Shown: positions 35,500 to 50,400 of the stretch, piece after piece | Layout of the letters: each line of letters begins with the position of its first letter | Position numbering within the stretch: position 1 is the stretch's first letter | Source of the DNA: Siphonodentalium dalli | Taxonomy: Eukaryota > Mollusca > Scaphopoda > Gadilida > Siphonodentaliidae | NCBI GenBank assembly: GCA_032622095.1 | Contig: CP136061.1 | Span: 38,447,797-38,511,796, forward strand | DNA length: 64,000 nt | Direction: 5' to 3' | Position numbers and translations under genes: made by a program | The notes under the pieces: model-generated | The model's database searches: none | The model's input: only the letters and a program-made list of their open reading frames with translations | Told to the model about the DNA's origin: nothing

Positions 35500-38400
35500 G
35501 TGAGTATTATGTATGTACCTGGCTGTTTTTGGCGATCGACGTATACGATTGTAGGGACAAACAAACACAGGTGTGATTTAATCACACCCGACACCAGTGG
35601 GATCAACTGTCTTTCGAAATAGCAGCGTCGCTCAATACAATTCCGTATATATTTAGTCAATGAGGGTATTTTAGGGAAATACGCGAATATATGTATTAAT
35701 TTTGGCTACATATATTGACATATATGTGTGTGACGAAAATGAACCGTATGCAACATAAGCATGTAATGAGATATGCCGTCGCGTTTTGTTCACGCTTTAG
35801 CAATTCCGATTTACGGGGGTCATGCGACATGTTGTTTGTATTCCCTCGCTTAAAACTTAACAGCTCATTTTTCTTTAATATCATTAAACCAACGAGCGTG
35901 GTATTTGAAATATATTTAGATATGCGCATCGACATCATCACATCTTTACAGCCCTTTCCTGCTATTACAGATACGGGCGGTGTTGGCGGTGGGTATGGTC
36001 CGCCAAAAGCCGCCATAAATATAAAGAGTATTTCTGCAACGAACGCCGCCCGTGCCTTCAAAATCCGAATAACAGCTAGAGGTCTGGTTCCATGATCAGA
36101 TATACTTCCATAGTATCGTCATTCTAATCATGTACTGTATCTGTGTGCTAGTACATCAAGTAAGGATAACCTGGTACTTCTGACCTGAATTGCCATTCCG
36201 ACCGAATACACACTGCTTTGTTTTATGTCATATGGTTCAAACCTTCGCGGCAACGCTTGATAGTTTATGCCAGTATAATGCATCATGTTACTAGCCAACT
36301 GAGCTACCTGTGCCCCACAGCAAACATTTTGTTTCGATTCGGTGGAGCGAAATTTTACTACTAACCACCTCTCCTCCCCAGGACTCCAAATCATGTCCGA
36401 AACTTTGCGTGTCTGATGCCCCGTAACATAGAGCAAAATGCTACAGAGCAAATTAAGGGCCTATAACTCTGGTATTTAGCAACGTATTTTGAAAATTATT
36501 TCAGTTTCGGATTCAGTTTATTTTAGAAGATAGATGACTACACAAGCTGGTTATTATTTTCTGATTCGCAACATTTTAGATACCTATTTTCGGCTTGGTC
36601 TTATTAAACATTTTCCAAATTATATAATACTAGCAGGTTAGCCCGCCACCGGCGGCTTGTCCGAAACATTGTTTATATATTTTTTTAATTTTTAGCTCCA
36701 CGCGTTTCAATAAGAAAAAATTGTACCCGGTAGCTCCACCCGTTTCCGAGATCTGGTCTGCGCATGCGCGAAGCTGGCTTCGCACGGACTCGGCGACCCG
36801 ATCAAATTTGTACCCGGCCCAAGATACATTCACATAGCAAATTTCAAGTCGATAGCTCCACCCGTTTCCGATATCTCGTCTGCGCATGCGCTGCACGGGC
36901 GTCGCATGGGCTCGGCGACCCGATAAAATTTGTACCCGGCGCAAGATACATTCACATTGCAATTTTCAAGTCGATAGCTCCACCCGTTTCCGAGATCTGC
37001 CTTTTTAATCGAGATAAATGCATTTCGTACCCGTCCTAATGTACTATTTCGAGCGATAACAATTGTCAGACTCCCATCGTGAACCTCAACACGAAGTAAA
37101 CACGTGTTTCGAGCGATAACATTGCATTGAAGTCAGACTCCCATCGTGGACCCCCAAGACGACGTAAACACGTGTTTGTTCCCGTATAACTCTGGAGACT
37201 CTGACTTCATATATATATATAATGACGTTATTAACCCCGGCCGTGCCGTTTGAGCTGATTTTAATGACTGGGAGTGGAGTACGGGTGCTCGGAGCTTCTG
37301 GAAAACGCGTGGACGACATCGTACGTGGTATTTTACCTCTAGATGGGAAGTTTGAGCTCAATCTGTCCAGCCGTTGTACTATTTCGAGCGATAACAATTG
37401 TCAGACTCCCATCGTGAACCTCAACACGAAGTAAACACGTGTTTCGAGCGATAACATTGCATTGAAGTCAGACTCCCATCGTGGACCCCCAAGACGACGT
37501 AAACTCCCATCGTGGACCCCCAAGACGACGTAAACACGTGTTTGTTCCGGTATAACTCTGGAGACTCTGACTTCATATATATATATAATGACGTTATTAA
37601 CCCCGGCCGTGCCGTTTGAGCTGATTTTGATGAATGGGAGTGGAGAACGGGTGCTCTGAGCTTTTCTAAACCGCGACCACTTTCGTGTCGGTGGGATTTG
37701 ACACTTACATAGGAAATTTGATCTCAATCTGTACACGCGTTTTGGATTCTATGAAGTACACACACACGGAAGTCTCAAAATATATAGTATAGACTAGCAG
37801 GTTAGCCCGCCACCGGCGGCTTGTCCGAAACATTGTTTATATTTTTTTTTAATTTTTAGCTCCACGCGTTTCAATAAGAAAAAATTGTACCCGGTAGCTC
37901 CACCCGTTTCCGAGATCTGGTCTGCGCATGCGCGAAGCTGGCTTCGCACGGGCTCGGCGACCCGATCAAATTTGTACCCGGCCCAAGATACATTCACATA
38001 GCAAATTTCAAGTCGATAGCTCCACCCGTTTCCGATATCTCGTCTGCGCATGCGCTGCACGGGCGTCGCATGGCCTCGGCGACCCGATAAAATTTGTACC
38101 CGGCGCAAGATACATTCACATTGCAATTTTCAAGTCGATAGCTCCACCCGTTTCCGAGATCTGCCTTTTTAATCGAGATAAATGCATTTCGTACCCGTCC
38201 TAATGTACTATTTCGAGCGATAACAATTGTCAGACTCCCATCGTGAACCTCAACACGAAGTAAACACGTGTTTCGAGCGATAACATTGCATTGAAGTCAG
38301 ACTCCCATCGTGGACCCCCAAGACGACGTAAACACGTGTTTGTTCCCGTATAACTCTGGAGACTCTGACTTCATATATATATATAATGACGTTATTAACC

Positions 38401-41400
38401 CCGGCCGTGCCGTTTGAGCTGATTTTAATGACTGGGAGTGGAGTACGGGTGCTCGGAGCTTCTGGAAAACGCGTGGACGACATCGTACGTGATATTTTAC
38501 CTCTAGATGGGAAGTTTGAGCTCAATCTGTCCAGCCGTTGTACTATTTCGAGCGATAACAATTGTCAGACTCCCATCGTGAACCTCAACACGAAGTAAAC
38601 ACGTGTTTCGAGCGATAACATTGCATTGAAGTCAGACTCCCATCGTGGACCCCCAAGACGACGTAAACACGTGTTTGTTCCGGTATAACTCTGGAGACTC
38701 TGACTTCATATATATATATAATGACGTTATTAACCCCGGCCGTGCCGTTTGAGCTGATTTTGATGAATGAGATTGGAGAACGGGTGCTCTGAGCTTTTCT
38801 AAACTGCGACCACGGTCGTGTCGGTGAGATTTGACACTTACATAGGAAGTTTGATCTCAATCTGTACACGCGTTTTGGATTCTATGAAGTACACACACAC
38901 ATATATACACACATATATACACACATATATACGAAGTCTCAAAATATATAGTATAGATACGTTTCCTAATGTTATTAAGCTACGCTGAACATAAATTGGT
39001 ATATGTTATGCGGTTTTCCATTTTTATATATATAATTTATATACAATAATCTCTATACAATTTGTATTATATTGCGGATATTATTCCATTTGAATCCCTC
39101 CATACACTGATGATAAGTTTTGGGCCCAGTCCCATATATGTAACAGTCCTGTCTTAGATCTATAGGATGTTCTACCTAATTAATGGTGAGTACATTACAA
39201 TTCGTGCAAGTAAGTACGATATGTGTATAGCACCACTCAACTTATCATCTGACAGTACAGCCAATGCATAAGGAGACACTTATTTTTACAAATAAGAAAA
39301 TTTCCCGATAGTACAATCAGGAAAATCACATTTGTCCATGTTGTCAAACATAGGTTTTCACCTGTATTCCACGGGTTTCTATATATTACAACTGAAATGT
39401 TAACTATATCCTAGACGAGAATAATGTGAAGTGTCGCGGAAAATAAACCTAATTATAACTGAATACTGCTGTATAAGTGTCAATGATGATCATCTGAGGA
39501 TAGGACTTAACAAAGGCCCCCAAGCTTGTTGCTCAATCCTCTTTTGAACAATTTGAGATTATATGTTATGTATTTTTTGTTTGTTTTTCTGTTCTGTTTA
39601 GTGTTCAAATAAAATATTGTTTAAACCAAGGATGATCATCTGGATAATGCCACCCCCCCCCCCTCCCATCGAGGCTGACGATGGGGACAAACGTTGCAAA
39701 AAGGTGCGTTTGCATCCCCCTCATAACCGACAAGCTTTCTGTGACGTGCCGCCGATTGTATTGGAATGTGATCTCTTTGGGCCAATTTGTGGGTTACCGT
39801 CATCAAATGCATCCACTGGGAACACCATTCTGTCGGGCCATATCTGGTATGGGAGACCTAGACAGATATTTAAGCCCAGGTGGTGACGAAGCTGGCGTGC
39901 ACCCAGTGGGCACATCGATCGTGAATTATGTCGTCTGCCAATTTGGGGACATAGAGAAACTAAACTAAAACAGAACAAGAACATTCTAAAGAGGTTTCTG
40001 ATGATACTAGATAATTTGATAATAGAGATACTTCCCAAAGAAGGTGAGGCTTGAGCAGAATGAGCTCCCAAAAGGTGAAATTGCTGATGATAGCCCGCAA
40101 AAATTCATTGAGGCATGTTTTGTTTTGAACTTGGTTGAAAAATATTTATTGTAACACAATTTACAAGGGATTGGGGGACAAGTTATTACAATTTAAGGTG
40201 GCCCCGCTCCCCCACAATATTTACACAAATGTTTAAACAAGATGAATAACAGATATAATGTACACGTAATAATAAGAATGTTGGTGATGATGATGTCTTG
40301 TGATTGATGTTACCGGTCCTGAGATCCTCTCCTATAGATATCATGCCATGCCGTGCCGTAAGTCGTTTACGACTGTTCTTCGTTAAGTGAAACGTTTGCT
40401 TTCTGAGATATATTTTGAACAATGTAAAAGAGTAGTTGCAATTGGTTTCGATGCTGTGGAATGTTTGGGGCGCCTCTGAGTAAATGGTTTACGTCTACTA
40501 TTGTGAAAGCATACTCATCTAGTCTGTCAAAACATTTAATTCTTTGTGGTCGGAATAATGAACATTCGAAAAAGACGTGTAAGGCATCCCCGATCTCTGT
40601 GCCACAATTACACACTGGGCTTTCGGCTATAAAGTTACCATACACATCTAAGCGGAGTTCACTGCAACCGTTGCGAATTTTTAGAATGGATATTATTTTC
40701 TTTCCGACTCCCAGTTTGAACTTCTAAAGCGATCTGTATAATGGTGGTAGGCAAGGTACTTGGGGTTTAGACAGGTAGTCACATATACATGCGTCTATTT
40801 CAACGCCATGTTGTTTTCCCCAAAAACAGAATTTGGCGGATTTCAACTGTGTTCTTCTATCACAATGTTTTTTTGATAAAGATGACCATAACAACTTGTT
40901 TGAAAATTGCATGACAATTCTGACGGACTACGTAACTTTCGGCGATGCTCTATAAATATACACACATGCATCTTGTTTCAGTTTGTTCATCATAAACCCA
41001 GATGCACAAAAGAAATTCGAATGCTTCGATGGAAAACCAACAGAATCGTTGAAAGGTAGCGCACTACTGAAATCACATGGCGCGAAGGTCATGGATAAAA
41101 TGGACAGTCTCGTGAAAAACATAGATAACGACGTTATAGTAAAAAAGGTGCTGGGTATCTTCGGAACTTTTCACAAAGACCGTGGGATCGACTCTCATTA
41201 CATGCTGGTGAGTACCAATACATGCCCAAATAAGAGTTGTGTGTTGATTTATAAAATTCATGGCAGTTCTGTGCTTCAACATGATGTCATATACAAATGT
41301 AGAACACAGTATGGATAGTATATATTTATTTTATTTATTTAATTAATTGGCTAGAACGCTGTGGAATTTAAAGGAGGTCCTCCGAGAACGTAATAGGTCA

Positions 41401-44400
41401 CGGAATAATTAAAATGTTTTTATTTATTTGGTTTTATTACATTCCAGTGTGATTTTTACCTTGATTGCTCGAGTGATTATAAACGATAATTTCACTAACG
41501 AATTATGTCAGTTTAACTATCGCTACAGAAATGTATGCGTCATGGGCATAATTGCGTTATTATTCGGATTTCTGGTAAATCGGATGTTTATAGTTGAACA
41601 TTTTAACAGAATAATCACTTGATTGAACCGGTGGCTTGAAATAATTAATTCGAGGCAGGGACTTTTTTGTAAAACACTTGAGCTCTCGTGTCTGTGCAAC
41701 GTCCCTGCCGCTCATGAATTAATTCACGTCAGCAGTTCAACCAAACGATTACTCTCTATCTCCGTCGCTAACACAGAAATGTATGGGTCTAAGAACCCAA
41801 CAGGTCATGACATTCGGTATTTATTTACTTATCTTTTGCATTATGGAATTTGCGGTTGCCTTTCTATAAACACAATAGGTCATACAATTGATTTATGTAT
41901 TTACCTACTTACTTAACATTTCCTAAAACCTTGTGGAATTTACTGGCGGCCCTCTAAGAGCCAAGTAGGTCAAGAAAGCTGAAATGAAATAAGAAAAGTT
42001 CGCTTTAGCCGAACTTTGGACAATAGTCTGGGGCAGCATCTCACAGGGAAAAGCTTGTTATCAATTATCACACAAGTCACCAAATAATGCCACTTGTCAT
42101 GTCCTATGGACCAAAGAAGGGCCCTGTGCCAATGCATTCTCTTATATATGCGAGTCGACCATAGGTCGCCTCGCATATATAAGAGAATGCATTGGACTAA
42201 CACACTAAAAATTATAAAATTGTTAAAGAATGTAAGAACAAATGGTAAAAAGTGTTAAAACAAGATTTTTTTTAGGCCAATGCATTCTCTTATATGTGCG
42301 AGGCGACCTATGGTCGACTTGCATATATAAGAGAATGCATTGGCACAGGGCATAACTGTAACTTTCACAATGTGATCAAGGAGTCGGTTCCAATGATATC
42401 CATATTTGTATGGTTCTATTGAGAATTTTTTTTCTTCACATATATATGATAGTGGGCATCTTTCGCATAACGAACTACTACTAATACGAATTACGAACAT
42501 GGTATACTGCGCCACTAGAGTTTGTATTATTTGTTACCAGTTGTCGTTGTGCCATATATACATACATGTAGTTACGATTACCGTTTCGATCAACCAATCA
42601 TGAACACGCGAGCTTTGCATGCAACCATCGAGTCATCCACTGACTATGAGCTGATAACACGACTAATCACAAAACAATCACGACACACAGAGCCATATCA
42701 CCTTACTTGGCAAGTTTGAACTCCACTGTTTTCTCATAAACAGACTCTTATTATATTATATTCTGAGAAAAGATTGTTGGACCGTTCATAGGAATTACGA
42801 TTAATATTAGCTATCCGTAATTCTTATCGGTAGTAGTTCATTATGCGAAAGGTGTTCAAGTATATCATTTCGTATGCTAATAGTGTGGTCGTGGTACCCA
42901 AAAAAAGGGGTTGACCCAGAAGAAATTGGCAAAGAATCGATCTCGGTGTCATTCAACGCAGGAGAATCTCTGCTACAACATATCCAAAATCCGCTTTGGG
43001 CAAAATCCAGGATCCAAGATGGCGTCCAACATGGCCGCCTTTAGTCAAAAGAGATTATGACTGAGATTAATTCGACATAATGAAAACAAATGTTGCCATA
43101 TTTATACAAATGTAAACATTTTTGCGAAGGTAAAGTATTATGCCACATATCTATAGCAAAAATGGACCCCCTCGCCCCATATGGCTGCCAAAATGGCGGC
43201 CTAAACTCGAACATTTGAAGTTTTTGCCTAATATCTTAAAGATCAATTCCTGTTGTTTGATAATGGTTCAGACTGGCGACATTGATTAGGCTTATTCATG
43301 TTAATTCATCATTGGAGCAATGAAAGATACAATACATGGGGCCCCAGACTCATCTACACCCTCAAAAATTTGGTTTTACAGAACGCGGTATAAAATTCCA
43401 CAAAAATCGCCATTTGGATTCCAGTCATATATCAACAAGAAATGGACAGAACTGTACAATGTAAGTTGGGCATACCATTATCTATAAATACTCCAATTCA
43501 ATGAAACCCAAATTGGCGCTTTGTCTCAAAATGGCTGCCAAAATGGCGGTCAAAATATGGAAAATTGCAGATATTTAGAATGGTCGTCAGAGTGTTAAAC
43601 CCAGAATGAATTGTAAAGAAGCGGTTTTGTTATCATTCGACGCGGAAGAATCTCGTGTATAACATATCCAAAATCCGCTAAAATCCGCTTTGGGGAAAAT
43701 ACAGAATTCAAGATGGCGTCCAACGTGGTCGCCAATAATAATGAAAATGGCAAATATGTAGTTATTCACGAAAACCCATTCGACAAAACGCCAATTCGGC
43801 ACTAATACACATCATTGATTGAAATCAATGTTTTTTGTGGGTATGAGTAGCCAATCACAATTCAAAATGCTAAGATGGCTACCAAAATGGCCACCGAAAA
43901 TTGTCGAAATTTAGGTTCTGCTCAGAGGAAAGCCGAAACAACACTTCGGTTGTGAGCTAACGATGACGGACCTATTAAACGTGTTGCCAATAATCTACTA
44001 CCACAATCAGTTCAGCCCGAAATGTTCCAACTAAGCAGTATCTACTGCAGGATACAACACGATGTCCACTTATTACGAGGGACTATCTGGAAATTAATTA
44101 AAAAGAAATTAAATTGCTACGAATCTGGATTATTTGAAAACACAGTGTCAATATTTCTACTTATAACGACTATTCGGAACATGAAATATGTGGGCATCGG
44201 TGGTCTAGCCCGGAAGCATCATGCTCTAATGTGTTTTCCAGTGAAAAGGACAGGAGGGAAAAGCGAATAATCTGGGGTTTACTTAATTGGTGGGCAAGTT
44301 GGATATCGGAGCTGGGGAGTTTCAAAGTAAAATTATTTTCTTCAATATCAAGAGGAAATATGAAAATTCGCACGCACATTGTATACCCTTCACACTCCAT

Positions 44401-47400
44401 GTGACAATTCCGTGTCATGCGATTGTGGGTATATACATGCGGATAGAAACATTCTAGTGAATATTTAGACGCACCGATATCTTCTACACATTTAGTGAAT
44501 TATTTCATCAATGATATGTAGACACAATGTACGCCATGGCTGGATCTGACCCGTAGGCATAAAGGTATCAACCATTTAGCTTGTTGAACTGGTATTTCAA
44601 GGTTGTCATTGGATAGAAATGCCACATGAACATGGTGATTAACAACATGTTTGTCTAAGAAATGTGAACCGGAGAGTTGATATCTGGGAAGAGATCAGAG
44701 TAAAACTACTTTTCTTACATGTCGAAATGGGGAATCCATGGGCTACATTTAGTTCCAGCTTGAAACTTGAAAATGATGGCCGAGCCCGAATAGTTAATAT
44801 TTCGTCGCATCAGTGCTATAATGTAACCCACATTTTCAATTTTCCGAGAAAATGAAGGTTGAAGTTTTTAGACAACATTTCTCCTAATGTTGACAAAGCA
44901 TGACGTATTGTTGTATTTATCCCAACGAAAACTGACATTAGCTGTTCATTGAACCACATATTGTTTTCTGTTTACTCCCTCGTTTTCCTTTAAAAGCAAT
45001 AGCTTGTTTGGAGATATGACATTTTGCGTATACCAGCGACGATTCGTTTCCGTGCTATAATGAAGTTGTGCTAATAAATGCAGATTAAGCTAAATATGGT
45101 GGCAATCGCATGTGTCTATGAACTAAAAAGTGCCTATTCTACACTATGAAAATTCACCCATGTGCATCATCATACAGAAATGTGTGGAACAATCACAAAA
45201 ATTTAAATCACCAAATGATCACGTGACTAACATGGAGATACTACCATATAGCACACATTTTAGAATTCACAAACACAAAACAGAAGTCACGTGGACAACA
45301 TGAAGCGTTCGATTGGCTGCTTTTGGGCATACGACCTCATAGCACGCATAATTGTAAAGATCGCTGGAGATACGACATTTGCTTCACTGGTTTGTGCGAA
45401 TATTTGTCATCCAATGCAAAGACAGTTTGGCCCATCGGATTGGATTTTTTCTCACGATTCCAATGGTATCAAATACTCATTTCCCGCCATAAAGGAGTTA
45501 CGACATTATAGCACTGATGCGTCGACATTTTGTCAACCCGCGGGAAGCCACCAAAAGATTGAAAATAAATAGTTTTGATGTATATGAGCCACATACATGT
45601 ATATTAGCCAACTATCAACTGCATCCACCACTCACAACTTCCATTATGTGATAAGCTGGGCAGACTCTACCATTTTGGTTTGGAAGCCATATTAGATAAA
45701 ATTTATTGTTTCTTTTGGTCTATTTGAGATGGAATGTTCACAAATAAAAGAAACGATCAATTATTTTGTAGACAAGATCTGCTCATCCCTAAATATCAAA
45801 TGTGACCAGAACCCCAAAGTCGATTTTGGTTAAATTTCATACCGCATTCGTTATAACTTATTAGTGAAGGACCGGAGTAAACTATGATCTAATCTATTAG
45901 ACGTGTCATTGCTTTAATGATCAGTTGACACGATCATTGAAAGAATATACCCATTGTTCCCAGTTCAGAGAGCAACAAGTGATAAACAGAAGTGATAGAA
46001 AATAGTATTTTTCACATCGGGTGGCCATTTTGGCAGCCATTTTTGGTACTGATTTTTAAGTTTTTACATAGAGCTAGCATAATGGCATCATAAAGAGGTA
46101 TACATTCGTATTTATTTAGTCAATTTTATTCATTAACCACTACTTATAATGGATTGAATGACACTGTGATCAATATCCGCCATTTTCCATATTTTGACCG
46201 CCATTTTGGCAGCCATTTTGAGACAAAGCGCCAATTTGGGTTTCATTGAATTGGAGTATTTATAGATATTGGTATCCCAACTTACATTGTACAGTTATGT
46301 CCATTTCTTGTTGATATATGACTGTAATCACAATGGCGAGTTTTGTTGAATTTTATACCGCGTTCTGTAAAATCGAATTTTTGAGGGTGTAGATGAGTCT
46401 GGGACCCCATTTATGGTATCTTTTATTGCTCCAATGCTGAATTAAATGAATAAGCCTAATCAAAGTCGCCAGTCTGAACCATTATCAAACAACAGGAATT
46501 GATCTTTAAGATATTAGGCAAAAACTTCAAATGTTCGAGTTTAGGCCGCCATTTTGGCGGCCATCTGTGACGAGGGGTTCCATTTTTGCCATAAACAGGT
46601 GGCACAATATTTTACCTTTGCAAAAATGTATACATATGACAACATTTGTTCTCACTATTATCGAATTAATCTCAGTCAGAGCATATTTTGACTAACGGCA
46701 GCCATGTTGGACGCCATCTTGGATCCTGAATTTTGCCCAAAGCGGATTTTAGCGGATTTTGGATATGTTATACACGAGATTCTCCCGCGTCGAATGACAC
46801 CAACACCGCTTCTTTACCCATTTCTTCTGGGTCTAACCATCCGACGACCACACTATAAAGGCACTTGACTGCTTTGGTGCTCACATTGTAATTTGTACTG
46901 GTTTGTGATATCCCGGTTACGTTTATTTAAATAGGTCGCTAGATACGTGTAATGTATTGTACGGACTTTATATATGACAACTGTAGACTTATTCAAGTCG
47001 TACAATCTAGAACACAACATATTCATCGCGAAACATTAAGAACGTTAATTGTTAGTCTATTCATTATAAGGTATGGATAAATAGCGTTTATATTACGCCC
47101 TGTGCTAAGCATGAACATTGAAAACGGTTGGGAAATTAATATGGTACGCAAATAGACTATGTATATCAGTATTTCCTGTAGACTTTGTCACTGCTAGAAA
47201 ATTACATATATATATATATATGTTAGTCCCGTTCTCGTATGAACTAACCAAAACAAAAAGAGTAAATGTGCTGCTATGTTGTGCATTTGGGGAAATGCGA
47301 AAAGAAGAAATGTTTGTCAATTAGCATAAATATCCGTACACTATGACGATTTTCGTTGACATTTTTTACTAGCTGATATGCCCGACTTCGTCCTGACGAT

Positions 47401-50400
47401 TTAGGGATTTCTTTGTGATCGCCTACGTCTGGACAGAATACACAGCGTCTGGACAAACTATTGTTCGATCGGTCCAGAACACGCCTGTATGAACGTATAT
47501 GAGCGAGCTCATATTGTTCCCGGGATCAAGGTATACCTACATACCAAATTTGAGTCGGATCGGTCGAGGTCCAGAAACATGCCCATATGAGCGAGGTCAA
47601 GGACACGGTCGCACGTGATATTTGACCCGCCCATATTGTTCCCGGGATCAAAGTTGGCCTACAAACCAAATTTGAGTCGGATCTGTCGAGCAGTTTTCGA
47701 GTCCAATACACACTTACATATACACGCACACACATACATAAAGAGAGAAGTTCCAAAATATATAATAGACGATTATTGGGGGGGGGGATACCATTGCCGT
47801 TCAATAAAGCCCCTGTCACACTCAGGCCGGCGCTCTCATTGCGCTGCAAAAGTACCAAAGCGGCCACCTAAACGCACTAAGGTCTCCAAGAACCAATTGG
47901 TGACGCAGTGGACACTGGCTACAACGGGCGAGGATCTCCATGGTCGCCCATATGTGCCAGAGCGCCGCGCTTGTTTTATGCATGCACAAAACAAGCGCAG
48001 AGGCTCGGCGTTCTGGCCAGGACGTAGAACTGTCGCCGTGACAGCGCAAAGCAAAGCGCAAAGCAAAGCGCCAAGCGAGCGACGTGAGCGTTATGTGAAC
48101 GTATAGCAAGAGCGCATATTAGATTCTCGTGATCGCAGCAAGAAATTAATCATGTTTTTTTTTACTACAGTAAGCTTAATCAAATTCTCACTACGTGCCT
48201 TTCCCGTCTTTAATACGCTCAATGAGGCTCTGTCCAAAACTTATTGTGCTGTCATGGGGTGTTATGGACTGGTTCCCGCTCATCGAACGTCCACATTGTG
48301 CTGCCACTGCGACTCTGACGCTCGCTTTACGCCCAAGCGTTATACATGGCGTTCTTCCGGCGTTTACAGCAGGTTTACAGTACAATCCCACTTTGAAATG
48401 CGGTCTGCTCATACCACTGTCACACTCCGCTGCGATCAGGCTGGCTTTTGCTTTGAGTTGAAAAAGTATCAAAATACGAGTAACGCACAGTGGAAGCGCT
48501 GAAAATTGTCAGAAATTTTCAATCTGTTAAAACAAGAGAACCAATGTCAGAAATGGTAACGCGCTCAAGATCATATATTATAAACCCAAGAATGTAATTG
48601 TAGAATACAAAATATACTGGTTTTGCGAACCAGAATTCCGTTAAATAACAATAACAACCAGCACCTAATTAACGAACCGGTGGCCGACTCGACCGTCTCC
48701 GCACACAACCCCCAGTGGGCTGCATGAATTTCTTTCATTTGAAATTGACATATAGTTTATCACAAACCAAAAATATTCGTTACTCAACGTTGATTAACAC
48801 AATGTTGAATTTCCCCAACTACATGCACCTTTTTACGGGACTCGGCATCCAGCTCGCAGTTTGACTTTTAATCATGCCAAAAATTCCCATTCTATAAATA
48901 AAACTAATAAAACACCCATTGATAATGTCAGCCCCCCCCCCCCCCCCAACTTTGGTCAAAATTTTCAACAGTTGAAAAATTCATACCTGCAAAAACATTA
49001 GTTGGAAATTTCACACCAACAATAGGTTGAAATGTTCTTGTAGTTTGATTTTCAAACAATTTATTGGGGTGAATTAATTGTTTTTGGACCAATATTTGCA
49101 TATTGTCCTATTTTTGTCAAAATTTTGAACTGAAATGGTCATCAGTTGGAAATTTTCCAACCTCAGGGAGGTGACAGGTTGGAAATTTCCAACACTTGGA
49201 AATCTTGTGTCCTGGTCCCTCCCCCCGTGGCCAGTCAAAAACTGCTAGTAGAATTTAAGAAAACAATATTCTCATACATTTGGTCAACATTGTCATTGGA
49301 ATTGTCATCAGTTGTAAATTTTCCAACCTAAGTGGGGTGTCAGGTTTGAAATTTCCAACTCTAAGAATGCTTGACGCTAGTCTAGATGCTAGGATTTTGC
49401 GATTTTCTTGTTCAGATTACATTTTTTCGCACACCGGGCCGAACCATGATCGGCCTGGTGTGTCATTGCCTCTCCCCTGTGGCCAATACAAAAATGCTAA
49501 TAAGTTTAACAATATTTTACTTCATTTGGTCAAACTTGTGGTCATCAGTTGGAGAAATTTACAACCTGAGGGGGTTATGAGGTTTGAAATGTCCAACACT
49601 ATATAGAACAACGATGGTCAGCTCAGTGATGTCGTGGTCTCTTGCCCGTAGCCGTGTGCAATTGTATGGAGTTAGACCACTAGATATTAGGATTTATGCA
49701 ATGTTTCAGGTTAAAATATCTGAATGTTCTCATACCGGGAATATAGAACCATGGTTTATGAAGATATAGGATATTAGGCCTAAACACTAAGGTGCAAGGG
49801 GGTGCAAATGGAAGTATGCAAAACTTGTGGTCGGTCTGATTCTAACTCAAGGGGGTGCAGTTGGAATTTCCCAAGGATGACACCCCCAACGGAAACCCTC
49901 TAGCCACGTCTCTGGGTGTACGACCCATTTCGTTCCTGCTTTGTCAGGTCTCACGCACTCACGCGCTCTCACTGCGTTTCCTCCACGCCGTAAACGCTCT
50001 TAATGCGTTCAAGTCGTTGTCATTGTGTTGTTAGTACGCTTTGCGCTGTCATGGCGACGGTAATACGCCTGGTCAGAACGCCGAACCTCTGCGCTTGTTT
50101 TGTGCATGCACAAAACAAGCGCGGCGCTCCGGCGCTCTGGAGCGACCACAGAGACCATCTCCCGTCCTATCCAGTGTCCACTGCGTCACCAATACGTTCT
50201 TGGATACCTTACTGCGCTTTGCTTGGCGCTTTGATTATTTTTCAGCGCAATGCAAGCGCCGGCCTGATCGCAGCGGAGTGTGACAGGTAATTTATTGCGG
50301 AGTGTTGGGTATTTTCCCCACAACCTAAAAACTTACTATGACTGGAGAACGCGCCCGCGCATAGAGCGTTTTGCGAACTTATTGAGAACGTACTAGCATC

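Noticed and set aside
35715-36095. Complementary 121- and 126-codon ORFs on both strands
   Set aside because: They overlap a short T1 derivative and lie in globin 2 intron 1, with no recognisable domain.
36764-38203. Several 90-110-codon ORFs repeated at 1164-bp spacing on both strands
   Set aside because: They are conserved only because the two Helitron-like copies are near-identical; all six frames are equally conserved and the reading crosses tandem subrepeats.
39617-39968. Two overlapping ORFs with a final segment faintly like the end of a LINE endonuclease (SIVNYVVC)
   Set aside because: The resemblance is too short and the catalytic endonuclease motifs are missing, so I leave it unassigned.
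44160-44260. tRNA-like GGTGGTCTAGCCCGG near 44203
   Set aside because: No matching B box at a suitable distance.
47615-48106. 163-codon ORF spanning H6 and E3
   Set aside because: It crosses the boundary between two unrelated mobile elements, so it cannot be a conserved gene.
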